A DNA stretch of 13,922 nucleotides. It comes from Clostridiales bacterium UBA1316 (GTDB lineage: Bacteria > Bacillota > Clostridia > Oscillospirales > Oscillospiraceae). The notes under the pieces are model-generated. The model worked only from the letters and a program-made list of their open reading frames with translations, was not told the origin of the DNA and did not search any database. The stretch covers positions 1 through 13,922 of the forward strand of contig DBTM01000072.1 of NCBI GenBank assembly GCA_002307055.1. Direction: 5' to 3'. This document shows, piece after piece, positions 7,676 to 13,922 of this stretch. The translations under genes were made by a program, and so were the position numbers. The number at the start of each line of letters is the position of its first letter. Positions within the stretch are counted from its first letter, which is position 1.

Positions 7676-7739
7676 AAAATAGTAATTACTGAGTCATGGC
7701 GTACTTATATATCGCGTTAACGATTTAATGGAGAAGCAT

Positions 7740-8420
7740 ATGCGGATACTTATAATAGAAGACGAGAAGCGGCTGGCAAACACTCTTGCCGATCTTATTT
7801 CAAGCAGCAACGATATCGCAGATATCTCCAATGACGGCGAGAGTGGTCTTGATAACGCTCTAGCCGGCATTTACGATGCGATTGTGCTGGACGTCATGCT
7901 GCCAAAAATCGATGGTTTTGAAATACTCCGCCGTTTACGCTTGAGTAAAATTTTCACACCTGTGCTCATGCTTACTGCAAAAAGCGACCTTGAAGACCGG
8001 GTGAAGGGGCTGGATCTCGGCGCTGATTACTATCTGACAAAGCCCTTTGAAATTGACGAATTTTCTGCCTGCCTGAGGTCAATCCTCCGGAGAAAAAACG
8101 ACATCATGCCGGAGGTGCTCGTTTATGGTGACCTCACGCTCAATCCCGCCACCTGCGAACTCCGCTGCGGTGTTCAATCAGTCAGACTCAGCTTTAAAGA
8201 ACTCGCAATCCTGCGGCTTCTTATCATGAACAAAGAAAACATATTGTCAAAAGAAACGATTTTACTAAAGGTATGGGGGTATGATTCCGACGCGGACGAT
8301 AATAATGTTGAAGCTTATATGTCGTTCCTCCGGAAAAAAATGCTGTTCCTGAAATCCAAAGTAGTCATCGGCGTTATTCGTAGAATCGGCTATTATTTGG
8401 AGGTGGAGGGTATTGATTAA
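7740..8420 (+). CDS. OmpR-family response regulator
   Basis: This is a 226-residue DNA-binding regulator. The receiver domain (1-120) has the acidic pair Glu7-Asp8, phospho-acceptor Asp51 in VLDVMLPKIDG, Thr79 and Lys101 in LTKPFE. The winged-helix domain (about 128-226) has the OmpR pattern LSFKELAILRLLIMNKENILSKETILLKVWG and ends in the recognition-helix region NNVEAYMSFLRKKM. An in-frame ATG at 7728 would add four residues, but GGAG (7730-7733) is the ribosome site for ATG 7740, and MRILIIEDE is the usual family N-terminus. Its last eight bases overlap the kinase gene. It faces away from the exporter operon, so that operon is its most likely target, with autoregulation possible. Confidence 0.96.
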   Translation: MRILIIEDEKRLANTLADLISSSNDIADISNDGESGLDNALAGIYDAIVLDVMLPKIDGFEILRRLRLSKIFTPVLMLTAKSDLEDRVKGLDLGADYYLTKPFEIDEFSACLRSILRRKNDIMPEVLVYGDLTLNPATCELRCGVQSVRLSFKELAILRLLIMNKENILSKETILLKVWGYDSDADDNNVEAYMSFLRKKMLFLKSKVVIGVIRRIGYYLEVEGID

Positions 8421-9648
8421 GAAACTGCGCAGGAAATTCATCATCGTGATCATGTCTGTTGTCACTTCTATTGTTGTCGCTGCATTTATCGGCGTTTTGA
8501 TTTCGACAGTCGGCAGTCTCCAAAGAGACAGCCGGTTTTCATTGGAAGAAGCTCTGTCATCTTATGATTTTGATAATAACACATTGTCTCCCGGTACGCA
8601 ACCGCCTAATCCCGACCGATCCAACAGGCATATACCAAGCATCAAAGTGCTGATAGATGAAAACGGCAACATTATCTTTATGATAAATCAAATATTCAAT
8701 ATTGAGGATTCAGAAGCCCAAGCCATTACGAAGCTGGCTGTTGACACCGGAAAAGAGACAGGTGTTATCAAGGAATACAATCTGCGTTTTCTTATTAAAA
8801 AATCGCCGAACGGCTCAATCCGTCTGGCGCTTGTGGATAATTCCATGGAGAAAACCGTCATTGAGAATCTGTTACTCAATTCAGCACTTATTGGGGTTTC
8901 GACTCTTCTGATCTTCTTTGCCTTCAGTATCTTTCTCGCACGCTGGGTAGTCAAGCCGGTTGAAGACGCATGGAACAAACAGCGCCAATTTGTTGCCGAT
9001 GCCTCACATGAGCTCAAAACGCCGCTGACTGTGATCTTGTCCAATGTCAGTATGGTTTCCGGTGAAAAAAACATCACAGATAAGAAGACACAGACGCGGC
9101 TGGAGAACATTCTGGCGGAAGCAAAACGCATGAAGGTTTTGGTTGACGACCTGCTGTCGCTTGCCCGTTCGGATGATGTTAAAAGCAAGGCCATTTCTGA
9201 ACGCAGCAATTTTAGTTCTATACTGAATCATTCGGTGTTAATTTTTGAGCCGATCCTGTTCGATATAGGCAAACGCCTTGAATACGATATAAAGGATGAC
9301 CTTTATGTCAACGCGGACAGTACCAAGCTGCGCCAGCTTACCGACATTATCCTTGATAATGCCTGCAAATACAGCCTGCCCGGCACCCCAGTCACCGTTC
9401 GCTTAAAGTCCGTTAACAAGAACGACATCTGCCTTGAGGTGGATAACGAGAGTGATACAATCTCAAAGGATGAGCTGTCGCGTATTTTCGAACGTTTTTA
9501 CCGTTTAGATAAATCCAGAAGCAGCATCGGCTACGGGCTCGGCCTTTCGATTGCAAAAAGCATCGTCAGTGAACTCGGCGGCAAAATCTGGGCAAATAAT
9601 GAAGCGCAGCACACAACCATCAGCGTTCAGCTCCCCACCACCCGTTGA
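8413..9648 (+). CDS. Membrane sensor histidine kinase
   Basis: This 411-residue kinase pairs with the preceding regulator. TM1 is at 9-33, an extracytoplasmic sensor region of about 120 residues spans 34-152, and TM2 is at 153-178. No full HAMP domain separates TM2 from the HisKA domain; the link is only about 15 residues (RWVVKPVEDAWNKQ). The H-box is QFVADASHELKTPLTVI with His199. The ATPase domain has N-box LDNACKYS (Asn316), F-box IFERFYRLDKSRS and G2-box GYGLGLSIAKSIV (373-385). The usual DxGxG of the G1 box reads DNESDTI, a variation seen in many Gram-positive kinases. The start is TTG at 8413 with GGAGGT at 8399-8404; it overlaps the regulator stop. The sensor fold is unrecognised, so the signal is unknown. 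Confidence 0.95.
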   Translation: MIKKLRRKFIIVIMSVVTSIVVAAFIGVLISTVGSLQRDSRFSLEEALSSYDFDNNTLSPGTQPPNPDRSNRHIPSIKVLIDENGNIIFMINQIFNIEDSEAQAITKLAVDTGKETGVIKEYNLRFLIKKSPNGSIRLALVDNSMEKTVIENLLLNSALIGVSTLLIFFAFSIFLARWVVKPVEDAWNKQRQFVADASHELKTPLTVILSNVSMVSGEKNITDKKTQTRLENILAEAKRMKVLVDDLLSLARSDDVKSKAISERSNFSSILNHSVLIFEPILFDIGKRLEYDIKDDLYVNADSTKLRQLTDIILDNACKYSLPGTPVTVRLKSVNKNDICLEVDNESDTISKDELSRIFERFYRLDKSRSSIGYGLGLSIAKSIVSELGGKIWANNEAQHTTISVQLPTTR

Positions 9649-9666
9649 AAATACCCGTGAAGCAGC

Positions 9667-9717
9667 AATGAGATAACCGGCTCACCTTTCTGCCGGTTAT
9701 CTCATTATTTTAATCCT
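9667..9717 (+). terminator. Rho-independent terminator after the two-component operon
   Basis: A perfect 15-bp inverted repeat, AATGAGATAACCGGC (9667-9681) and its complement (9692-9706), encloses a 10-base loop and is followed by ATTTTAATCC. It lies 18 bases after the kinase stop. On the minus strand the downstream side lacks T residues, so it should act less well for the convergent LysM gene, although that gene has no other terminator that I can see. Confidence 0.88.
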
Positions 9718-9733
9718 GTCAATACTTAATCCT

Positions 9734-11011
9734 TTACAATACCTTATTAATAGTGTACATGGAATGGAGAACAAGAAACTGTGTCCTGAAAAGATGATCG
9801 ATGGTCCAGTAGCTCAAGCCTGCAAGATTGTAATCGCTGATCAGCTTCAAGCGGGCTTGAATACTTCTGGCATCATCGAACCATACCTCATGCTGCTTGC
9901 CCTGCTTATCGTAATAATTGAAAAACGGCGCCTGAGATTTTTCATCATACTGGATCGCCGCATTGTTATTTGCGGCTATTGTCACAGCTTCTGTGTTTGT
10001 TATCGAATCAGCTGACGAGCCCTGAACAAACGGCAGTGTCCAATCGTAACCGTAATTAGGCATTCCCATAAGGATTTTCTGTGATGGTATGACTGACACA
10101 GCATAATCCATCACTTTTCTCACCTCATTAATCGGCGCAACAGCCATAGCCGGGCCGTATATATACCCCCACTCGTAGGTCATAATGATCACATAATCAG
10201 CAAGCGCGCCGTGAACAGGATAATCATGCGCCTGATAGAGGGTGCCTGCCTGTGCTGCGGAAGTTTTCGGCGCAAGAGCAGTCATCACGATATATCCCTG
10301 TGCGTGGAGCCTCGGCACAACATACCTTAAAAATTGATTGTAGCTCTCCTTGTCAAACGGGAAAATATATTCAAAATCGAAAATAACGCCATAATAATTT
10401 CTTTGCCGGAGTGCCGCCGTCAGATTCGTCAGGAACGCTTCCTGCGCCGCCGCGTTTGTCAGAATCGCATGGGCAATGTCGCCGGAAAATCCACCGCCCG
10501 GCTGAATATTCGTCACACTCAGGAGGGAGGCCACATGGGCCTCGCGCGCCGCCGCCCGCTCTTTATCGTCATTGACCGGTGTGATACCGCCATTCCGGTC
10601 AGCCATCCAGGAGAACACGCTGAGATATGTAAGATAAGGCAGCGTCTGGGCCATCGTGTCCTCAGGGGTCCTGACCGAAAAGCCATTGACATCCGCATTC
10701 CCCAGAATAACGTTCGGAAAAGGGATAATGACGGTTTGGCCCGGATATAATCCTGAGCGAATCGTCAGCGATGGATTTGCCGCCAAAAGAACGGATAAAG
10801 TGATATTGTACCGCCGCGCTATGGTGTAAAGATTATCGCCCGTTTTCACGCGATATGTCACTCTCGTGACGGGGATATAAAGTGCCTGACCGACAACGAG
10901 ACGCAAGGGATTTGATATCTGATTATCAAAAATCAGGGCGTCCACCGACACGCCGTATTTGTTCGCTATGGCATAAAGACTGTCACCTGTCTTCACGGTG
11001 TAAATAGTCAA
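9734..11011 (-). CDS. LysM-LysM-GH18 protein, spore cortex-lytic (SleL/YaaH) type
   Basis: This 425-residue protein likely cleaves peptidoglycan glycan strands, as the SleL/YaaH family does on spore cortex during germination. Two LysM domains (3-47 and 52-97, each starting Y-x-VKTGD-x-LY-x-IA) bind N-acetylglucosamine polymers. A GH18 barrel fills about 105-425, with the catalytic stretch GVIFDFEY; Glu214 is the expected acid/base. As usual for SleL/YaaH there is no signal peptide, fitting delivery from the mother cell. The frame is open back to a TTG at 11050, and an ATG at 11020 abuts AAAGG with no spacing. TTG at 11011 sits nine bases after AAAGG and gives the family-like start MTIYTVKTGDSLY, so I prefer it. 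It is a single-gene unit, convergent with the kinase gene. The gene name is withheld because several paralogues share this layout. Confidence 0.92.
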   Translation of the reverse strand: MTIYTVKTGDSLYAIANKYGVSVDALIFDNQISNPLRLVVGQALYIPVTRVTYRVKTGDNLYTIARRYNITLSVLLAANPSLTIRSGLYPGQTVIIPFPNVILGNADVNGFSVRTPEDTMAQTLPYLTYLSVFSWMADRNGGITPVNDDKERAAAREAHVASLLSVTNIQPGGGFSGDIAHAILTNAAAQEAFLTNLTAALRQRNYYGVIFDFEYIFPFDKESYNQFLRYVVPRLHAQGYIVMTALAPKTSAAQAGTLYQAHDYPVHGALADYVIIMTYEWGYIYGPAMAVAPINEVRKVMDYAVSVIPSQKILMGMPNYGYDWTLPFVQGSSADSITNTEAVTIAANNNAAIQYDEKSQAPFFNYYDKQGKQHEVWFDDARSIQARLKLISDYNLAGLSYWTIDHLFRTQFLVLHSMYTINKVL

Positions 11012-11070
11012 AATAATCATCCTTTCTGGCAGCCATAGATCATCTGACAAACGGCAGCTCTATGGTCTGT

Positions 11071-11101
11071 ATTCTATGATATTCTGTGATTGCTTATATT
11101 G
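11071..11101 (-). promoter_or_regulatory. Possible sporulation (sigma-E-like) promoter of the LysM-GH18 gene
   Basis: On the minus strand CATAGAAT (11078-11071) matches seven of eight positions of the Bacillus subtilis sigma-E -10 consensus CATACAHT. A -35-like CAATATA (11101-11095) lies 16 bp upstream, one or two bases more than ideal. I see no convincing sigma-A promoter for this gene. An inverted repeat CCATAGA/TCTATGG (11033-11039 with 11059-11065) lies in the leader and could be an operator or a hairpin. The call rests on few bases and is tentative. Confidence 0.35.
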
Positions 11102-11132
11102 ACTCTTACCCGTGCTGAATATTCAGTTTCAG

Positions 11133-11161
11133 TTGATTATTTGAGCGTATTATTTTATACT
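11133..11161 (+). promoter_or_regulatory. Predicted sigma-A promoter of asnS
   Basis: TTGATT (11133-11138), a 17-bp spacer and TATACT (11156-11161) make a good promoter. The start would lie near 11167, leaving a leader of about 67 bases. This supports the downstream asnS start at 11234, because the open frame from 11090 would begin before the transcript. Confidence 0.65.
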
Positions 11162-11203
11162 TCATACAGTAATAGATTATATCGTGCCGATTTCATTTTA
11201 GAA

Positions 11204-11220
11204 CCGCTGCGTCGCAGCGG
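11204..11220 (+). other. GC-rich hairpin in the asnS leader
   Basis: CCGCTG (11204-11209) pairs with CAGCGG (11215-11220) around a five-base loop, ending three bases before the GGGAGG ribosome site of asnS. There is no U-tract after it, so it is not a terminator. No T-box specifier arm or GGTNNNACCGCG-type core is visible in this short leader. The hairpin could tune translation. Confidence 0.55.
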
Positions 11221-11233
11221 AGTGGGAGGCTTT

Positions 11234-12613
11234 ATGATTCAATATACGCGTGTTGCAGACCTTTACGCGCTGATGGCTGACAAAACCGCGTCCGGCCGGC
11301 TTGTCGCGCTCAGGGGCTGGATCAAAACAAACAGGGATAACGGCCATATCGGTTTTATTGAGCTTAATGACGGTTCAAGCTTTTCTGGCTGTCAGGTTGT
11401 CTATGATATGGACAGCTTACCGGAACTAAAGGATGCCGCCAGATATTTAACCGGCTGCTCCATCGAGATATCCGGCATTTTTGCGGTGACCCCGGAAGCA
11501 AAACAGCCGTTTGAGATACATGCTCAAAAAATAGAATTGATCGGCGGCTGCGACGCTGATTTTCCGATGCAGAAAAAGAGGCATTCACTCGAGTTTTTAC
11601 GGGAGATTCCGCATCTGAGAACGCGGACAAACACCTTTTCGGCGATGTTCAGAGTCCGGTCTGTCCTCAGCGCCGCGATTCATGATTACCTCCGGGCGAA
11701 CGGCTTTTTATATGTGACGACGCCGCTCATTACCGGAAACGACGCCGAGGGTGCCGGCGAGACCTTCACTGTTACCACACGCGCGGACGGCGACTACACA
11801 AACGATTTTTTTGGGAAGCATGCCTGCATGACCGTCTCCGGGCAGCTTCATGTGGAGCCGTTCGCACTGGCGTACGGGCGCGTGTACACCTTCGGCCCGA
11901 CCTTCCGCGCAGAAAATTCTAATACAACCACACACGCCAGTGAGTTCTGGATGATCGAACCTGAGATAGCGTTTGCCGATTTGAAAGATGATATGGTTGT
12001 CATGGAAGGCCTTATCAAATACTGCATTAAGACAGTTCTGGAACAGTCCGCGCCGGAGATGCGCTTCTTTAATGATTTCATCGACAAGGATCACTCTCTG
12101 ATTAACCGTCTTCAAGCCGTTGCGGAATCTAATTTTAAAGTATTGACCTATACGGATGCGATTGAATGCCTGAAAAAGGCGAAGGTTGATTTCCGCTATC
12201 CATACGAATGGGGCGACGATCTGAAAACGGAGCACGAGCGGTATATCTGCGAGCAGGTCGCCCAGGGTCCTGTTTTTATCACGGACTATCCGAAGGATAT
12301 TAAAGCGTTTTATATGCGTATGAATGACGACGGGAAAACAGTAGCCGCGTGCGACCTGCTTGTCCCCGGTGTCGGAGAGCTCATCGGCGGTTCCCAGAGA
12401 GAAGAACGGTACGACCAGCTTATAAAAAGAATGAATGACATGCGCATACCCATCGAACCGCTGAAATGGTATGTTGACCTGCGCCGGTTCGGCACTGTCA
12501 AGCACTCCGGGTTTGGCGTCGGTTTGGAACGCTTTATCATGTATTTGACCGGTATCGGCAACATCAGAGATACCATTCCGTATCCCAGAACGCCGGGCAA
12601 TATTATTTTTTAG
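11234..12613 (+). CDS. asnS: Asparagine--tRNA ligase
   Basis: This cytoplasmic class IIb synthetase charges tRNA-Asn with asparagine using ATP. The 459-residue product matches the family length of about 460. An OB-fold anticodon-binding domain (22-105) begins VALRGWIKTNRDNG. The catalytic core has motif 2 FRAENSNTTTHASEF (Arg225, Glu227), GGSQREER (385-392) and motif 3 GFGVGLERF (426-434), and ends NIRDTIPYPRTPG. These features fit AsnRS rather than AspRS. The frame is open back to 11090, but those 48 extra residues match nothing and begin upstream of the predicted promoter. GGGAGG (11224-11229) four bases before ATG 11234 marks the start. It is followed after 16 bases by the DUF896 gene, probably in one transcript. 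Confidence 0.97.
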   Translation: MIQYTRVADLYALMADKTASGRLVALRGWIKTNRDNGHIGFIELNDGSSFSGCQVVYDMDSLPELKDAARYLTGCSIEISGIFAVTPEAKQPFEIHAQKIELIGGCDADFPMQKKRHSLEFLREIPHLRTRTNTFSAMFRVRSVLSAAIHDYLRANGFLYVTTPLITGNDAEGAGETFTVTTRADGDYTNDFFGKHACMTVSGQLHVEPFALAYGRVYTFGPTFRAENSNTTTHASEFWMIEPEIAFADLKDDMVVMEGLIKYCIKTVLEQSAPEMRFFNDFIDKDHSLINRLQAVAESNFKVLTYTDAIECLKKAKVDFRYPYEWGDDLKTEHERYICEQVAQGPVFITDYPKDIKAFYMRMNDDGKTVAACDLLVPGVGELIGGSQREERYDQLIKRMNDMRIPIEPLKWYVDLRRFGTVKHSGFGVGLERFIMYLTGIGNIRDTIPYPRTPGNIIF

Positions 12614-12629
12614 GGCAGATAGGATTTAT

Positions 12630-12836
12630 ATGGAACAGTCTAAAATCGATAAAATAAACGAGCTGGCACGAAAATCAAGAGTTTGCGGGCTGACCGACGA
12701 AGAGACGTTACTCCAGAAAACACTGCGTGAAGAATATATACGCGCTTTTCGCACCAGCTTTAACGAAACGCTTGACCACACTTATATCCAGCGGCCTGAC
12801 GGCACAAAAGAAAAGCTCAGGAAAAATGACGTATGA
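12630..12836 (+). CDS. DUF896 (YnzC-like, UPF0291) small protein
   Basis: This 68-residue protein has the DUF896 pattern: MEQSKIDKINELARKSR, then GLTDEE, then LREEYIRAFRTSFNETLD. The family folds as a helical hairpin, followed here by a short polar tail (IQRPDGTKEKL). DUF896 proteins are widespread in Firmicutes; in B. subtilis one is in the LexA/SOS-linked yneA-yneB-ynzC region, but the molecular role is not established. AGG (12621-12623) six bases before the ATG serves as a weak ribosome site. It lies 16 bases after asnS and ahead of a terminator, so it is probably translated from the asnS transcript. Confidence 0.92.
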   Translation: MEQSKIDKINELARKSRVCGLTDEETLLQKTLREEYIRAFRTSFNETLDHTYIQRPDGTKEKLRKNDV

Positions 12837-12839
12837 ACG

Positions 12840-12884
12840 TAAAAAGACTGCGCGGTTTTGACACCGCGCAGTTCCTTATTTATG
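12840..12884. terminator. Bidirectional terminator between the DUF896 gene and the sugar permease
   Basis: ACTGCGCGGT (12847-12856) and ACCGCGCAGT (12863-12872) form a perfect 10-bp stem with a six-base loop. The plus-strand side continues TCCTTATTTAT. The minus-strand side continues CTTTTTACG, which has the stronger T-run. It lies 10 bases after the DUF896 stop and 34 bases beyond the end of the convergent permease gene, so it can serve both. Confidence 0.88.
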
Positions 12885-12905
12885 GAGATTTATTGAGCTT
12901 TCAGC

Positions 12906-13904
12906 TTAATGCTTTACTGCCGCCGCTATAGCAGCAGTTTTAAGGGCCTTAATTCTTGACTTTTCACGGATGTAGTCAAGTGTCAGCGCGAGGATAAGCA
13001 AAACGCCGCTGGCGACGATCTGCCAATACGCGCCAAGACCTGCGATAACAAGGCCGCTCGTAAAGCTATTGAGAAGAATAAGGCCTATAAAGGCGCCCAG
13101 CATACCGCCCGAACCGCCCATGAAACCGACACCGCCAAGAACCGCTGCCGTAATACCTGTCATTTCTGTTCCCATAATGCTTGAGGATGACGCGCCGTGC
13201 ATACGGGCAGTAAAGATGATTCCGGTAAGGCCGGCGAGAGCACCGTTGTTGGCAAATAATATGGTTGTCACTTTTTTAGGGCTGATACCTGCCAGACGGG
13301 CTGCATTTCTGTTGCCTCCGCACATGTACATCCTTCTGCCGAATTTTGTGCTCGACAGCATAAAACCATAACCGATAAATACGAGGACCATGATGACAAA
13401 CGGCAGCGGGAATACACCGAAAAGCACTATGGAGCCGATGCCCCAGAAGGCTTTGTCGCTCACGGCAATTGTCTGCGCGTTTGTAATGACATTTCCGAGA
13501 CCTGAAATAATCGTCATAACACCTAAGGTCGAGATGAATGACATGAAATTCAGCACGTTGGCAAGAAATGCATTGAAGAGGCCGATACAAGCCGCCATTG
13601 CTAATGTAATGATAACAGCGACGATCCAGGGCATCCCTGTCGCTAATAATAAAGCTACAATAAGACCTGAAAACATACCGATGGCACCGGACGACAAGTC
13701 GATTTGGCCGCTGATGAGCAGGCAGGACATACCGACTGCAATGATACCTGATGTGCTGCATTGAATAAATATAGTCTTGATGTTATCAATCGACAGATAG
13801 GTATGTTTGATAATATAGAACAGTATAATGATCACTACTGTAACAATGATCAAGGTAAATTGCTTACCGCCGATAAATTTTTTTAATCCGGATGTCTTTT
13901 CCAT
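12906..13904 (-). CDS. RbsC-type sugar ABC transporter permease
   Basis: This 332-residue inner-membrane permease of the ribose/galactoside branched family (BPD_transp_2) has about eight to ten hydrophobic segments. Family marks are GMSCLLISGQIDLSSGAIGMFSG (about 58-80, compare the usual ITGGIDLSVG), NRNAARLAGISPKKV, the coupling-region wording seen in RbsC, and GGVGFMGGSGGMLGAFIG near the C-terminus. Such permeases work with an RbsA-like double ATPase and a substrate-binding protein, neither of which is inside the window; they probably lie upstream beyond position 13922. GAGGGGG ending about 11 bases ahead of the ATG is the ribosome site. The Gln in place of the usual Gly (SGQIDLS) is a small departure. 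The sugar transported cannot be told from the permease. Confidence 0.94.
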   Translation of the reverse strand: MEKTSGLKKFIGGKQFTLIIVTVVIIILFYIIKHTYLSIDNIKTIFIQCSTSGIIAVGMSCLLISGQIDLSSGAIGMFSGLIVALLLATGMPWIVAVIITLAMAACIGLFNAFLANVLNFMSFISTLGVMTIISGLGNVITNAQTIAVSDKAFWGIGSIVLFGVFPLPFVIMVLVFIGYGFMLSSTKFGRRMYMCGGNRNAARLAGISPKKVTTILFANNGALAGLTGIIFTARMHGASSSSIMGTEMTGITAAVLGGVGFMGGSGGMLGAFIGLILLNSFTSGLVIAGLGAYWQIVASGVLLILALTLDYIREKSRIKALKTAAIAAAVKH

Positions 13905-13922
13905 ATAATTAGCTTCCCCCTC

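Noticed and set aside
7715..7722. CGTTAACG palindrome ahead of the response regulator as an operator
   Set aside because: An eight-base palindrome alone is expected by chance at this scale, and OmpR-family proteins usually bind direct repeats.
8688..9209. 173-codon minus-strand frame opposite the histidine kinase
   Set aside because: It is antisense to the HisKA region of a clear kinase; its Ser/Arg-rich translation has no recognisable domain.
11090..11233. 48-residue N-terminal extension of asparaginyl-tRNA synthetase
   Set aside because: It lies mostly upstream of or across the predicted promoter, resembles nothing in the family, and a proper ribosome site precedes ATG 11234, which gives the normal length.
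11708..12505. 265-codon open frame opposite asnS
   Set aside because: It is fully antisense to a well-supported essential gene, its translation shows no domain, and no ribosome site is associated with it; such long frames arise from codon bias.

Overview
The window looks like chromosomal DNA of a spore-forming, low-to-mid GC member of the Firmicutes (Clostridia, plausibly the Oscillospiraceae side). The signs are strong AGGAGG-type ribosome sites with several TTG starts, an S-layer-homology (SLH) protein, a LysM/GH18 protein of the spore-cortex type, a DUF896 (YnzC-like) small protein and Gram-positive style two-component and MacAB-type ABC genes. The lineage call is an inference from gene content. 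No insertion sequence, prophage, CRISPR array or integration scar is visible.

Layout from left to right. Positions 1-160 hold two tRNA genes on the minus strand: tRNA-Gly(UCC), then tRNA-Arg(UCU), which is cut by the window edge. Their likely promoter lies over the last codons of the next gene. Positions 265-1332 (minus) encode aspartate carbamoyltransferase (PyrB) with an unusual C-terminal four-cysteine domain resembling the zinc domain of the regulatory chain PyrI. Positions 1401-1439 carry a terminator whose tail runs into the pyrB promoter.

Positions 1497-7479 (minus) form a compact four-gene run in transcription order: a membrane-fusion adaptor with two tandem lipoyl/barrel modules, a MacB-type ATPase, a MacB/FtsX-type permease and a secreted SLH-domain protein. 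Facing away from it at 7740-9648 (plus) is a two-component pair, an OmpR-family regulator overlapping a HisKA/HATPase_c kinase. A 260-base divergent region separates them. In it, an 11-bp-period direct repeat and a flanking inverted repeat lie over the putative exporter promoter, which suggests that the two-component system controls the exporter and SLH operon, possibly as an envelope-stress or peptide-resistance response.

The right part holds a LysM-LysM-GH18 protein (minus, to 9734), asparaginyl-tRNA synthetase and a DUF896 protein as a plus-strand pair (11234-12836), and an RbsC-type sugar ABC permease (12906-13904, minus) whose partner genes lie outside the window. Several genes start later than the longest reading frame allows: the adaptor at 7479, the response regulator at 7740, the LysM protein at 11011 and asnS at 11234. 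In each case ribosome-site placement, family length or both decide it.

I found no obviously new defence or mobile system. The points most worth checking are the PyrB-zinc-domain fusion, the duplicated adaptor in an operon with an SLH protein, and the divergent control region.
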